Source: Caulobacter segnis (GTDB taxonomy: Bacteria; Pseudomonadota; Alphaproteobacteria; Caulobacterales; Caulobacteraceae). From it: a DNA stretch of 64,000 nucleotides. A program made the position numbers and the translations under genes. The first letter of the stretch is position 1. Every line of letters starts with the position of its first letter. Positions 51,842-60,737 of the stretch are shown here, in pieces. The notes under the pieces were generated by a model. That model was given only the letters and a program-made list of their open reading frames with translations. It was not told the origin of the DNA and did no database searches. The DNA is taken from positions 24,102-88,101 of the forward strand of contig NZ_QFQZ01000007.1 in NCBI RefSeq assembly GCF_003243465.1, written 5' to 3'.

Positions 51842-52717
51842 ATGGGACGGCTGCGCATCCTGCACGAGACGCGATACTACTACGAACGGCCGGTGGGCTT
51901 TGGTCCCCAGCGGCTGATGATCCGTCCGCGCGACAGCCACGCCCTGCGGATCGTCGAGGCCTCGCTGCGCCTGTTCCCGCCGGGCGACACCCGCTGGAGC
52001 TATGACGCCAACGGCAACTGCATCTGCACGTTCCAGCCGAACGGGCGGGCGGACGCGATGCGGGTGGCCAGCGAACTGATCATCGACCGCTACCCCGCCC
52101 CGCTCGTCCCGCAGCGGATCGAGAACCCCGACACCCTGACCCCGATCGTCTATTCGCGCGAGGACCGGGCGACGCTGGAGCCGTTCATCGCCCCGGTCAC
52201 CGACGATCCGGACGCAGTGCTGCTGCGCTGGCTGCGAGGCCTGGCCAGCCCGAAGGACGAGCCGGCGCTCGCGTTCCTGCTGCGGGTCAACGACCTGATC
52301 CACCAGCAGTTCGCATACCAGAGCCGCGAGGAAGAAGGCGTCCAGAGCCCGGTCGAGACCCTGGAGAAGCGCAGCGGCGCCTGCCGCGACCTTGCCTGGC
52401 TGATGGTCGAGGGCCTGCGCCGCCTGGGCTACGCCGCCCTGTTCGCCACCGGCTACATCCACTCGCCCAACACCCAGATCCGCGGCGCCGGCGCGACCCA
52501 CGCCTGGTGCGAGGTCTTCCTGCCGGACCTGGGCTGGCTGGAGTTCGATCCGACCAACGGCCTGGCGGAATCCCCCGACCTGATCCGGGTGGCGGCGACG
52601 CGCACCCCGGCCCAGGCCCTGCCCGTCTCGGGCGCGATCATCGGCGATCCTGGCAAGTCCCGCCTGCAAGTGTCCGTGGATGTTCGCTTAATCGATGAAA
52701 TCGGCCGCGCGGCGTGA
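51842..52717 (+). CDS. Transglutaminase-like cysteine protease-fold protein
   Basis: This 291-residue protein has a bacterial transglutaminase N-terminal domain (ILHETRYYYERPVGFGPQRL, MIRPRDSH) and the catalytic core, with Cys in KRSGACRDLAWLMVEGLR (near 181), His in AGATHAWCEVFLP (near 220) and Asp in WLEFDPTNGLAES (near 236). It lacks a signal peptide. The family includes predicted cysteine proteases with unknown targets. In C. crescentus another transglutaminase homolog, HvyA, controls capsule, but I have no evidence that this is HvyA. Confidence 0.88.
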   Translation: MGRLRILHETRYYYERPVGFGPQRLMIRPRDSHALRIVEASLRLFPPGDTRWSYDANGNCICTFQPNGRADAMRVASELIIDRYPAPLVPQRIENPDTLTPIVYSREDRATLEPFIAPVTDDPDAVLLRWLRGLASPKDEPALAFLLRVNDLIHQQFAYQSREEEGVQSPVETLEKRSGACRDLAWLMVEGLRRLGYAALFATGYIHSPNTQIRGAGATHAWCEVFLPDLGWLEFDPTNGLAESPDLIRVAATRTPAQALPVSGAIIGDPGKSRLQVSVDVRLIDEIGRAA

Positions 52718-52748
52718 TAAGGTTAACACCATCCGGGAGGAACAGCCC

Positions 52749-52895
52749 ATGACCAGCGGCTTCCAGAACCAGAACCAAGACGCAAACCTGTGCCTTCCCA
52801 AGACGGCGCCCAAGCCGCAGCACGGCCAGAAGCCCGACGAGGCCTGCATCAAGCTGAAGGAACGCCGGACCTTCCAGCCCCGCCCAGGCCACTGA
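52749..52895 (+). CDS. 48-residue small protein
   Basis: ATG 52749 is preceded by GGGAGGAAC at 6-nt spacing, a strong ribosome site. The product is polar, rich in Gln, Lys and Pro (MTSGFQNQNQDANLCLPKTA, then PQHGQKPDEACIKLKERRTF), with two cysteines and no membrane helix. It lies 31 bp after the transglutaminase stop and may be cotranscribed. I do not recognise the family. Good ribosome site and coding composition support it. Confidence 0.65.
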   Translation: MTSGFQNQNQDANLCLPKTAPKPQHGQKPDEACIKLKERRTFQPRPGH

Positions 52896-52959
52896 TCCTT
52901 TTGGCGATGACACTTCTGGGTCCCTGGACCCGCGTCCGACACGGGCGTAACACGCCCTC

Positions 52960-54414
52960 GTGCCCGACCTTCCTCCAGAGCCTCAAGCCCTAGCCTCCAA
53001 GGCGTCCGCGGATTCACAGGCGTCACCGCTATCGACCCGACTGGTCTCGATCGCGGTCGCCAGCGCGCTTTTGATGGAGTTCATCGACTCCACGGCGCTG
53101 TCCACCGCCCTGCCGACGCTGGCCCGCGCCTTTGCGGTGGATCCGATCCACCTGAAGCTGGCCCTGACCTCCTACATTCTCGCCTTGGCCGTCTTCACGC
53201 CCGCCAGCGGCTGGGCGGCCGAGCGGTTCGGCGCCCGGCGGGTCTTCCTGTCGGCCATGGCGGTCTTCCTGCTGGGCTCGGCGCTGTGCGGCCTGTCGCG
53301 CAACCTCGAGGGCCTGGTGGCCGCGCGCATCGTCCAGGGCCTGGGCGGCGCGATGATGACACCCGTGGCGCGGCTGATCGTGGTCGGCGCCACGCCCAAG
53401 GCGCGGCTGCTCTCGGCCATGGGCTGGTTCACCATGCCCGCCTTGGTGGGCCCCCTGATCGGGCCGCCGATCGCCGGCCTCGTCCTCAGCGTCGCCGAGT
53501 GGCCCTGGATCTTCTACATCAACCTGCCGGTGGGCCTGATCGGCGCAATCGCGGTGCTGCGCTTCGTGCCGCCAAGCCCGCCTCACCGCGACATCGGCAA
53601 GTTCGACACGCCCGGCTTCGTCCTGTCGGCCGCCGCGATCAGCGGCCTGGTCGTGGTGGCCGAGACCTCGGGCGTGGCCCTCCTGCCGGCCTGGGTGCAG
53701 GTCGTGACGCTGGTCGTCTCGCTCGCCTGCGGCCTGGCCTATCTGAAGATCTGCCGTCGCACCGGCCGCCCGATCCTGGACCTTTCCCTGGTCCGCTACC
53801 CGACCTATCGCGCCAGCCTGCTGGGCGGGATGCTGGTCCGCCTCGGGATCGGCGCCAGCCCGTTCCTGATGCCGCTGCTGCTGCAGGTCGCCCTGGGCTG
53901 GAGCCCGCTGAAGGCCAGCTTCGTCACTCTCACGACCGGGGTCGGTGTCCTTATCGCCCGGCCGTTCGCCGCGGCCGGTCTGCGCCGGTTTGGCTTCCGG
54001 ACCTCCCTGGCGGTGTTCGTCACCCTGACAGGGCTGTTCACGGCCGCGCCCGGCTTCTTCACGCCGGAGACCCCGATGGTCGTGATGATGACGGCCCTGC
54101 TGCTGGGCGGCTTCTGCCGCTCGAACCAGTTCATCGCCGCCAACACGATCGCCTATGCCGACGTGCCCGACAGCAAGACGGCGGCCGCCTCGACCCTGGC
54201 GGCGGTCATGCAGCAGGTCGGCCTGGCGCTGGGCGTCAGCTTCGGCGGCGTCATGCTGCACGTCGCGCGCGGCGCCGGCGGGGCGCTGACGCCGGATCGC
54301 TTCGTCCTGCCGTTCGTGGCGATTGGCCTCGTGACCCTGCTGGCCCTGCCCGTCTACCTGGCGCTGGACAAGGACGCGGGCGCGGCGATCAGCGGTCGGG
54401 CGAAGTCGGCCTAA
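52960..54414 (+). CDS. MFS multidrug exporter, EmrB/QacA (DHA2) type
   Basis: This 484-residue inner-membrane exporter has about 14 predicted helices. Motifs are LMEFIDSTALSTALPTLARA (helix 1), the loop GWAAERFGARRVFLSAMAVF (motif A) and motif C in LVGPLIGPPIAGLVLSVAEW with PWIFYINLPVGLIGAIAVL. Substrates are probably drugs or hydrophobic compounds. The start is GTG 52960 without a strong ribosome site. Its stop overlaps the stop of the UVR-motif gene on the other strand by 4 bp. Confidence 0.92.
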   Translation: MPDLPPEPQALASKASADSQASPLSTRLVSIAVASALLMEFIDSTALSTALPTLARAFAVDPIHLKLALTSYILALAVFTPASGWAAERFGARRVFLSAMAVFLLGSALCGLSRNLEGLVAARIVQGLGGAMMTPVARLIVVGATPKARLLSAMGWFTMPALVGPLIGPPIAGLVLSVAEWPWIFYINLPVGLIGAIAVLRFVPPSPPHRDIGKFDTPGFVLSAAAISGLVVVAETSGVALLPAWVQVVTLVVSLACGLAYLKICRRTGRPILDLSLVRYPTYRASLLGGMLVRLGIGASPFLMPLLLQVALGWSPLKASFVTLTTGVGVLIARPFAAAGLRRFGFRTSLAVFVTLTGLFTAAPGFFTPETPMVVMMTALLLGGFCRSNQFIAANTIAYADVPDSKTAAASTLAAVMQQVGLALGVSFGGVMLHVARGAGGALTPDRFVLPFVAIGLVTLLALPVYLALDKDAGAAISGRAKSA

Positions 54415-54701
54415 GACTTCCGCCGCCGTCCGCCGCGCGCGTAGCCGGCGGTCATCGGATCGGGCTTCTGCGGCGGGACCCAGCCCTCGGGCCTACGCGG
54501 CGTGGGCTGGTCGGTGCCCAGCCCCATCCGCCCCGGAACCTGTCGCTTGAAATAGGACGCCTGGGGCGGCTCCTCGACCTCCCGCACAAGGGCGCTGTGC
54601 TGGATGGACAGGATCTCGTCGCGCAGCTTGGCCGCCGTCTCGAAATCCTGAGCGGCGACGGCCTCTTCCAGCTCCGTCTTCAGATCGTCGAGGTGGGACA
54701 T
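54411..54701 (-). CDS. Small UVR-motif protein
   Basis: This 96-residue protein has one UvrB/UvrC (UVR) motif, HLDDLKTELEEAVAAQDFET with AAKLRDEILSIQ, at residues ~3-35. A basic Pro/Gly-rich tail ending in GGRRRKS follows. UVR motifs form helical hairpins for contacts between UvrB and UvrC or with other partners such as McsA. I chose ATG 54701. It may be the downstream gene of the leucine dehydrogenase transcript (49-bp gap). Confidence 0.82.
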   Translation of the reverse strand: MSHLDDLKTELEEAVAAQDFETAAKLRDEILSIQHSALVREVEEPPQASYFKRQVPGRMGLGTDQPTPRRPEGWVPPQKPDPMTAGYARGGRRRKS

Positions 54702-54750
54702 GGCGTTCTCCGGCGACAGGCCTGCCCCCGGAGAACGCGCGAAGTGCGGT

Positions 54751-55812
54751 TTAGGCGCGGGCGGCCGCGATGCGCGCGCGAGCGATCTCGTCGGCCACGA
54801 CATTGGCCGGACGCTTCTCGGCGATCGACTGGTCGATCACCTCGGCCAGGGTCTGGGCCAGGCGATCCAGCTTGGCGGCGACCCAGGCGCCGTCGAACGC
54901 GGCGCCGGCTTCCAGGCCACGGATCTCGGCGGCCACGTTGATGATGCCGCCCCCGTTGATCACGTAGTCGGGGGCGTAGAGCAGGCCTCGCTCGAACACG
55001 GCCTGGCCGATCGTCGCGTCGGCCAGCTGGTTGTTAGCGGCGCCGGCGATGATCCTGGCCTTCAGGCGCGGCAGGGTCGCGGCGGAGATCGCCCCGCCGA
55101 GCGCACAAGGGGCGAACACGTCGGCCTCGACGTCGAAGATGGCGTCGGTCGGTACGATCTGGGCGCCCGTCTTGGCGGCGACGGCCTCGAGGGCCGGCTG
55201 GTTGACGTCGGCGATGGTCAGGCGCGCGCCGGCGGCGTGCAGCTTCTCGGCCAGGTAGCCGCCGACGTGGCCGACGCCCTGGATGGCGACATGGACGCCC
55301 TTGAGGTCGCGGCCCAGCGCGCGCTCGACGCACAGGCGCACGCCCCGGAACACGCCCTCGGCGGTGACCGGCGACGGGTCGCCCGAGGCGGCCGCGTGGC
55401 CCTCCAGACCCGCGACGAAACGGGTGGTCTTGCGGGTGCTTTCCAGGTCGGCCGGCGAGACGCCGACGTCCTCGGCCGTCCAGTACTTGCCGTTCAAGCT
55501 GTCGACGGCGCGGCCGAAGGCCTCGAACAGCTCCGGCGTCTTCTGGCTGCGGCTGTCGCCGATGATCACGGCCTTCCCGCCGCCGAGGTCGAGCTCGGCC
55601 ATGGCGTTCTTGTAGGACATGCCGCGCGACAGGCGCAGGGCGTCGGTGATCGCCGCGTCGGCGCTGGAATAGTCCCACATGCGGCAGCCGCCGGCGGCGG
55701 GGCCGCGGGCGGTGGAGTGGATCGCGATGATCGACTTCAGACCGGTTTTTTCGTCGAAGAAAGCGTGGACGCCTTCGTGTCCCTCGAAATCGGGGGAATC
55801 GAACAAGGTCAT
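54751..55812 (-). CDS. Glu/Leu/Phe/Val dehydrogenase, leucine-dehydrogenase type
   Basis: This 353-residue amino-acid dehydrogenase has AIHSTARGPAAGGCRMWDYS, catalytic lysines in LSRGMSYKNAMAELDLGGGK, TAEDVGVSPADLE, the Rossmann motif VAIQGVGHVGGYLAEKL, and NNQLADATIGQAVFERGLLY with PDYVINGGGIINVAAEI. Length and motifs fit leucine or branched-chain dehydrogenases rather than glutamate dehydrogenase. It catalyses NAD-dependent oxidative deamination. Confidence 0.92.
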   Translation of the reverse strand: MTLFDSPDFEGHEGVHAFFDEKTGLKSIIAIHSTARGPAAGGCRMWDYSSADAAITDALRLSRGMSYKNAMAELDLGGGKAVIIGDSRSQKTPELFEAFGRAVDSLNGKYWTAEDVGVSPADLESTRKTTRFVAGLEGHAAASGDPSPVTAEGVFRGVRLCVERALGRDLKGVHVAIQGVGHVGGYLAEKLHAAGARLTIADVNQPALEAVAAKTGAQIVPTDAIFDVEADVFAPCALGGAISAATLPRLKARIIAGAANNQLADATIGQAVFERGLLYAPDYVINGGGIINVAAEIRGLEAGAAFDGAWVAAKLDRLAQTLAEVIDQSIAEKRPANVVADEIARARIAAARA

Positions 55813-55883
55813 GCCGTCGGTCTCGCGTCAGCCAGAATGAATGTGGCGCGGGGTTTACGCCCCCTCGCCCCTGTGAACAACCC

Positions 55884-56933
55884 TCAAGACCGGGGACGCG
55901 ACATCTTCGGCTTGGCGGCCTTGGGCGGGTCCAGGGCGGTCATGGCCGCGACAGACGGCGGGATGGCCGGCGCGCCGGAGGGGGGCCACGACGGACCCGC
56001 GTAGCGCAGGAAGGCCTCGGCGTCGCCCCAGACCTTGTCGGCCTGACGATCGACCAGCAGCAGGTGGTAGCCGTTGGCGTAGTAGGCCGTTCGCGCGCCG
56101 TCCGGCAGCCGCCGAACCGCCTCGACCGTCGGTTCGCGCGGAATGATCTGGTCACGCGCGCCGTAGAACCACGCGGTCGGGACGCGGATCTGGTCGGTCG
56201 AGCGCCAGCCCCGCTCCATCAGCCCGACCAGGCCGTAGATCGCGTCCGACCGCGCGCCCCAGATCATCAGAGGATCACGCCCCATCCGGCGCAGCTCGTC
56301 GATGTTGTCGCTGGCCATGATCTCGCGGGTCAGCCAGTCCGGCGGCTTGACCACCCACTCGCCCATCAAATGGGCCGTGGCCCACAGGCTCGCGCGGTTC
56401 AGCAGAGGCTGGTTCGACCATCCCCACACCGCCGGCGCGAACAGCATCAGCTTGTCGACCGGCGGCGGATCGTTCGAGGCCATGGCGCAGATGGCGAAAG
56501 CGCCGCCCATGCTGATCCCGGCCAGGGCGATCTTGGCGCTCGGATGCCACTCGCGCACCGCCGCGACCAGGGCGCGGACGTCCTCAAGCACGAGGTCCGC
56601 CGGCGCCCAGACGCCGCGCTCGGGCGAGCGGCCAAAGCCTCGGACATCGAGCGCGTAGGTGGCGATCCCCCGCTGCGCCCACCACGCTGCGGCCAAGTGA
56701 TAGGCGTTGGCGTAGTCGTTCATGCCGTGCAGGCCGACGATCACCCAATCTGGTTCGCCCGCCGGCAGCCAGCGCATAAGACCCAGCCGCGCGCCGTCGA
56801 AGCTGACGAAGACGTCGTCCAGCAGGCGCGGTCCGCGAAACCCCAGGGCGGCGATCTCCGGCTTCTGCGCCAGCGGCGCGCAGGCGGTCAGGCCCAGGGC
56901 GGAGGCGCAGAGGATCAGGGCGCGGCGGTTCAT
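55884..56933 (-). CDS. Alpha/beta hydrolase lipoprotein, lysophospholipase-like
   Basis: This 349-residue protein begins with a lipoprotein signal (RRALILCASALGLTAC, Cys at 18). The alpha/beta hydrolase fold follows: VIVGLHGMNDYANAYHLAAA (oxyanion), nucleophile elbow ALAGISMGGAFAICAMA (Ser in GISMG), the acid in WFYGARDQIIP and His in ANGYHLLLVDR. The RGFGRSPERGVW segment resembles monoacylglycerol lipases. Its start overlaps the stop of the glycosylase gene (ATGA), so the two are coupled. Confidence 0.88.
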   Translation of the reverse strand: MNRRALILCASALGLTACAPLAQKPEIAALGFRGPRLLDDVFVSFDGARLGLMRWLPAGEPDWVIVGLHGMNDYANAYHLAAAWWAQRGIATYALDVRGFGRSPERGVWAPADLVLEDVRALVAAVREWHPSAKIALAGISMGGAFAICAMASNDPPPVDKLMLFAPAVWGWSNQPLLNRASLWATAHLMGEWVVKPPDWLTREIMASDNIDELRRMGRDPLMIWGARSDAIYGLVGLMERGWRSTDQIRVPTAWFYGARDQIIPREPTVEAVRRLPDGARTAYYANGYHLLLVDRQADKVWGDAEAFLRYAGPSWPPSGAPAIPPSVAAMTALDPPKAAKPKMSRPRS

Positions 56934-57514
56934 GTCCCGAGAATTTCCGCGATCCTCTGGCGAAGATAGGGCGTGACCTCGGCCTCGAACCAGGGATTGC
57001 GCTTCAGCCAGGCGGTGTTGCGCCAGGACGGATGCGGCAGGGGCAGGACGTTCGGCCCGAACTCGCGCCAGCGGGCGATGGTCTCGGTCATGGTCTTGCC
57101 GGTCCGCCCCGGCAGCGCCCAGTCCTGGGCGTAGGACCCGACCAGCAGGGTCAGCTCGACGTTCGGCAGCTGCTGCAAGAGGCGCGCCCGCCAGGTCGCC
57201 GCGCAGCGCGGCGGCGGAGGATAGTCGCCGCCCTTGGGATTGGTGCCGGGGAAACAGAAGGCCATGGCCGCGACGCCGATCTCTGGGCGGCCATAGAAGG
57301 TCTCGCGGTCGATCCCCATCCACTGCCGCAGGCGCACGCCGGAAGGGTCGTTGAACGGAAGGCCGGTCTCATGCACCAGCCTTCCAGGCGCCTGGCCGGC
57401 GATCAGGATGCGGGTCTCCTCGCTGACCCGCGTCACCGGCCGAGGCGTATGCGGCAGGTAGGGCGCGCAGGCCCGGCAGGCGGCGATGTCGGAAAGGAGC
57501 GCGTCGAGCGACAT
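56930..57514 (-). CDS. Uracil-DNA glycosylase family protein
   Basis: This 194-residue protein has the UDG superfamily core: ILIAGQAPGRLVHETGLPFN, DPSGVRLRQWMGIDRETFYG, VAAMAFCFPGTNPKGGDYPP, LTLLVGSYAQDWAL and NVLPLPHPSWRNTAWLKRNP. The GQAPG and HPS motifs match family 4/5-like members, but only one CxxC pair (CRAC) is present, so a complete iron-sulfur site is doubtful. Role in base-excision repair is inferred. It is the upstream partner of the lipoprotein hydrolase gene. Confidence 0.88.
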   Translation of the reverse strand: MSLDALLSDIAACRACAPYLPHTPRPVTRVSEETRILIAGQAPGRLVHETGLPFNDPSGVRLRQWMGIDRETFYGRPEIGVAAMAFCFPGTNPKGGDYPPPPRCAATWRARLLQQLPNVELTLLVGSYAQDWALPGRTGKTMTETIARWREFGPNVLPLPHPSWRNTAWLKRNPWFEAEVTPYLRQRIAEILGT

Positions 57515-57564
57515 GGACGGGATTTAGGCGCGCGGCTTCGGATACCAAGTCTCGCCGCTTGATC

Positions 57565-57651
57565 TGTCATCCCGGACGAAGACCAGGGACCGCCGAAAAT
57601 ACTGCGTCTTCCGAGGCCCCTGCTCTCCGCTTCGCCGCGGCCGGGATGACA
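57565..57651. repeat. TGTCATCCCGG-type palindromic repeat
   Basis: TGTCATCCCGG (57565-57575) and its complement CCGGGATGACA (57641-57651) enclose imperfectly paired sequence containing CTCCGCTTCGCCGCGG. This GTCATCCCGG element is a widespread alphaproteobacterial intergenic repeat. It fills the gap between the glycosylase start and the DUF3253 stop. Confidence 0.7.
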
Positions 57652-57658
57652 GGATGGA

Positions 57659-57949
57659 TCAGTCCTCGTCGCCGCCGGCCTCTTCCTCGAACGAGGTCGG
57701 GTCGCCTTCCTGGCGCAGGCGGATGCGGTAGACGCCCCGGAACTTCTCGGGATTGGTCGGCTTGTTGTGGCGCAGGATAACGACCTTGCCTTCGCGGGCC
57801 AGCTCGATGGCGTTGGTGCGCACGTGGCCCAGGATCTGCTGCCAGCGCTCCGGCTGGATGGCCTTGGCGACGTTCATCGGGTCGATCGACTTGCCTTCGG
57901 GCAGCGCGGCAAGCTGGGACAGGATCGTGTCTTGGATCGGGGAGGTCAT
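57659..57949 (-). CDS. DUF3253-type small protein
   Basis: This 96-residue protein has a winged-helix-like body (IQDTILSQLAALPEGKSIDP, MNVAKAIQPERWQQILGHVR, TNAIELAREGKVVILRHNK) and an acidic tail (SFEEEAGGDED). The pattern matches DUF3253, whose function is unknown. A DNA- or RNA-binding role is possible from the fold. I chose ATG 57949 with GGGAG five bases upstream. It is divergent from the thioesterase gene. Confidence 0.83.
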   Translation of the reverse strand: MTSPIQDTILSQLAALPEGKSIDPMNVAKAIQPERWQQILGHVRTNAIELAREGKVVILRHNKPTNPEKFRGVYRIRLRQEGDPTSFEEEAGGDED

Positions 57950-58051
57950 GGGCGCTCCCATGCCACGGATTGGCGCCAGAGGCGAGACCGGGCGCTTGCG
58001 CGTCCTCGCCGCCCCCTCTAACTGAACACCGATAATATCGAGGGGATCACC

Positions 58052-58504
58052 ATGGACGGCGGCAACGAAGTCATCGGCGGACCGCGCCTGATCGAGACGG
58101 GCGACTGGGCGGGCTGGCGGACCTGGTCGGGGCTCGACCCGTTCGAGGACCAGTCCGGGCCGTTCTACTTCCGCGAGGGCGAGGACGGCCGCGTCACCAC
58201 CGCCTTCCGCGCAGAACCCAAGCACATGAACGGCGGCGGCTTCATGCACGGCGGTTGCATGATGACCTTCGCCGACTTCTCGCTGTTCGCGATCGCCTGG
58301 AAGGAGCTGGCCGACAGCCGCGCGGTGACCGTCAGCCTGAACGGCGAGTTCGTCGACCCCGCCCGCCCCGGCGACCTCGTCACCGCCACCGGCGAGGTGG
58401 TGCGCGCCGGCGGCTCCCTGCTGTTCGTGCGCGGCCTGGTCTCGACCGGGACGGGCCCGATGCTGAACTTCTCGGGCGTGATCAAGAAGATCCGGGCGCG
58501 GTAG
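58052..58504 (+). CDS. PaaI-type hotdog thioesterase
   Basis: This 150-residue protein has the hotdog-fold PaaI signature: HMNGGGFMHGGCMMTFADFS (catalytic loop HGG), VTVSLNGEFVDPARPGDLVT and TATGEVVRAGGSLLFVRGLV. It likely hydrolyses acyl-CoA or aryl-CoA esters. Its stop abuts the stop of the GST gene on the opposite strand. Confidence 0.9.
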   Translation: MDGGNEVIGGPRLIETGDWAGWRTWSGLDPFEDQSGPFYFREGEDGRVTTAFRAEPKHMNGGGFMHGGCMMTFADFSLFAIAWKELADSRAVTVSLNGEFVDPARPGDLVTATGEVVRAGGSLLFVRGLVSTGTGPMLNFSGVIKKIRAR

Positions 58505-59122
58505 CTACACCCCCGCCTTCGCCGCTGGCCGCGCCATCATAGCCTTCAGCCAGCGGTTCACGTGCGTCAGCTCCTCGGGCGGCCGGAAGCGGACCATGCG
58601 GGCGAAGTCGATGCCGGTGACGGCCAGAATGTCGGCGATGGTCAGGCGGTCGGCGGCGATGAATTCGCTCTCGGCCAGGCGACGGTCGAAGACCTTCAGC
58701 GCCCGCTCGGCGGCCTTGCGGTTGGTCTCGGCGATCTCGGGCACCTGGGTCTCGATCGCCGCCAGCGCGGGATGGCTGTGACGCACGGCCATCATCAGCG
58801 GCGTCGACAGCAGCATCTCGGCCCGCCGCGTCCACATCTCGATCACCGCGATCTCCAGTGGATCGCGGCCGAACAGGTTCGGCTCGGGATAGACGCTTTC
58901 GAGGTAGCGGCAGATCGCCACCGACTCGGTGATGCAGGTGGTCTCGTCGATCTCCAGCGCCGGCACGTTGGGCAAGCCGGCCTTCGCGAGATAGTCGGGC
59001 TGGCGATGCTGGCCGCCGAAGATGTCGACATCGACGATCTCGATGTCCTCGATCCCCTTCTCGGCCATGAACCAGCGCACCCGCCGAGGATTTGGCGCCC
59101 GACGGCTGTCATAGAGCTTCAT
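58505..59122 (-). CDS. Glutathione S-transferase family protein
   Basis: This 205-residue protein has a thioredoxin-like N domain (MKLYDSRRAPNPRRVRWFMA, GLPNVPALEIDETTCITESV) and a helical C domain (EFIAADRLTIADILAVTGID, the N-capping box). The tripeptide region DSRRAPNP lacks the usual cysteine, so Ser5 would be the active-site residue. The ribosome site GGGAGGA lies inside the right arm of a hairpin (59129-59155). Confidence 0.9.
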   Translation of the reverse strand: MKLYDSRRAPNPRRVRWFMAEKGIEDIEIVDVDIFGGQHRQPDYLAKAGLPNVPALEIDETTCITESVAICRYLESVYPEPNLFGRDPLEIAVIEMWTRRAEMLLSTPLMMAVRHSHPALAAIETQVPEIAETNRKAAERALKVFDRRLAESEFIAADRLTIADILAVTGIDFARMVRFRPPEELTHVNRWLKAMMARPAAKAGV

Positions 59123-59128
59123 ACGAAA

Positions 59129-59155
59129 ATCCTCCCGGCTTTTGACCGGGAGGAT
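59129..59155 (-). terminator. Hairpin after the NupC gene that also contains the GST ribosome site
   Basis: ATCCTCCCGG and CCGGGAGGAT form a 10-bp stem with a 7-nt loop, followed on the minus strand by TTTCGT. It looks like a terminator for the transporter transcript (stop at 59188). The GGGAGGA of the GST gene is part of the stem, so read-through transcripts would hide the ribosome site. Confidence 0.6.
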
Positions 59156-59187
59156 GATCTCATTCCGCTGCGGAACGGAAGCGCGGC

Positions 59188-60468
59188 CTAGAGCCCGAAC
59201 AGCGACCTTGGCATCAGCCCCACCAGCGAGCCGGTCAGGCAGGTGGCCAGGAAGCCGGCCATCATCGCCTTCCAGACCAGGCTCAGGACCTCCTGGCGGC
59301 GATGGGGGACCAGCACCGAGAAACCGGCCACGTTCATGCCGACCGAGCCGATGTTGGCGAAGCCGCAGAGCGCATACGTCATGATCATGCGGGTGCGCTC
59401 GTCCAGCGCGGTCCCGCCGACCTTGGCCAGCTGGATGAAGGCGGTGAACTCGGTCAGGATCAGCTTGACGCCCAGGAGGCCGCCGGCGGTCCCGGCTTCC
59501 TTCCACGGCACGCCCATGGCCCAGGCCAGCGGCGAGAAGATCACGCCCAGGCCGCGGGCGATGCTGAGCGGCTGGCCGCCGACCGGGGGCATGGCGCCCA
59601 GGATCTTGTCGACCATGGTGGCGAGCGCCACGAAGACGATCAGGGTCGCGCCGACGTTCAGGGCGATCTGCAGGCCGTCGGTGGTGCCCTTCATGACCGC
59701 GTCGATCGAGCTGCCATAGGTCTTGTCCTCGGTGGCGAGGTCGAGGTCGGCGCCCTTCTCCATCGGGTCGGACGGCACGATGATCCGCGCCAGCAGCACG
59801 CCGGCCGGGGCCGAGATGATCGAAGCGGTCAGCACGTGGGCGGCGGCGTTGGGCAGCACGTCGGCCAGGATGGTGGCGTAGGCGACCATGGTCGAGCCCG
59901 AGACGCAGGCCATGCCGACCGCGATCAGCATGAAGAGCTCCGAGCGGCTCAGCTTGTCCAGATAGGCGCGGATGAAGATCGGCCCCTCGATCTGGCCCAT
60001 GAAGATGGTGGCGGCGGTGGCCAGGGCCGGCGGGCCGCGCAGGCCCAGCGTCTTCTGGAACAAAAGGCCGAAGCCCTGGGCCAGCCACTTCAGGATCTTC
60101 CAGTGCCACAGCAGCGCCGACAGCGCGCAGACCACCAGGATGACCGGCAGGACGCGGAACGCGAACAGGAAGCCCGCGCCCGGGTTGCTGACCGGATAGG
60201 GCTGGTCGCCGCCGGCCAGGAAGCCGAACACGAAGGCCGTGCCGGCCTGAGTCGAGGACGCCAGGCCCTCGACCGCGCCGTTGACGCCTTGCATCAGCTT
60301 CTGGGCCTGGGGCAGGCCGAACAGCACAAGCACCAGCAGCACCTGGACGATCAGGGCGGCGATGGCCAGCACCCAGGGGAATCGCTTGCGATTTTCGGAG
60401 ACCAGCCAGCAAAGGCCGAGGGTGAGCGCCAGACCCACCAGGGCCTGAACGTTCTCGGGACGGAACAT
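59188..60468 (-). CDS. Concentrative nucleoside transporter (NupC/CNT family)
   Basis: This 426-residue transporter has about ten membrane helices and CNT signatures: GAGFLFAFRVLPVILVVCAL, TIFMGQIEGPIFIRAYLDKL, LFMLIAVGMACVSGSTMVAY, ADVLPNAAAHVLTASIISAP, and EFTAFIQLAKVGGTALDERT with ALCGFANIGSVGMNVAGF near the C terminus. It imports nucleosides with protons or sodium. I chose ATG 60468. The longer frame reaching 60552 adds a non-family N terminus. Confidence 0.93.
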   Translation of the reverse strand: MFRPENVQALVGLALTLGLCWLVSENRKRFPWVLAIAALIVQVLLVLVLFGLPQAQKLMQGVNGAVEGLASSTQAGTAFVFGFLAGGDQPYPVSNPGAGFLFAFRVLPVILVVCALSALLWHWKILKWLAQGFGLLFQKTLGLRGPPALATAATIFMGQIEGPIFIRAYLDKLSRSELFMLIAVGMACVSGSTMVAYATILADVLPNAAAHVLTASIISAPAGVLLARIIVPSDPMEKGADLDLATEDKTYGSSIDAVMKGTTDGLQIALNVGATLIVFVALATMVDKILGAMPPVGGQPLSIARGLGVIFSPLAWAMGVPWKEAGTAGGLLGVKLILTEFTAFIQLAKVGGTALDERTRMIMTYALCGFANIGSVGMNVAGFSVLVPHRRQEVLSLVWKAMMAGFLATCLTGSLVGLMPRSLFGL

Positions 60469-60737
60469 CAAGACGAAGACCTTACAAAAGGGCGACGCCC
60501 CCGCGACGCCCGCCAAGGGACGAAATGACACCAAGTCAGCCGTCGCGCGCAAGCGGCTTGCTTAGGAAATAGTTAACGACGACCCAAACTGCCTGCCCGC
60601 GCGGGTCTCGGCGGGGACGAAAGTCGCGCCGCGCCTTTATTTCAGGTCGGAAATTCGCGTTACCCCGATTTAACTTGGACCTTCACTGATCGCCGGGCAT
60701 TGCTGCGACCTAGGGTTTTGGGGGAGCGAGGATCCGA
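60469..60737. other. Intergenic region between transporter and efflux operon
   Basis: This 269-bp gap between divergent genes holds the promoters of both. A TTAA-rich stretch (TTACCCCGATTTAAC near 60660) resembles a CtrA site but with 6 rather than 7 bases between the half-sites. GGGGGAGCGAGG precedes the permease start. No gene is supported. Confidence 0.5.
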
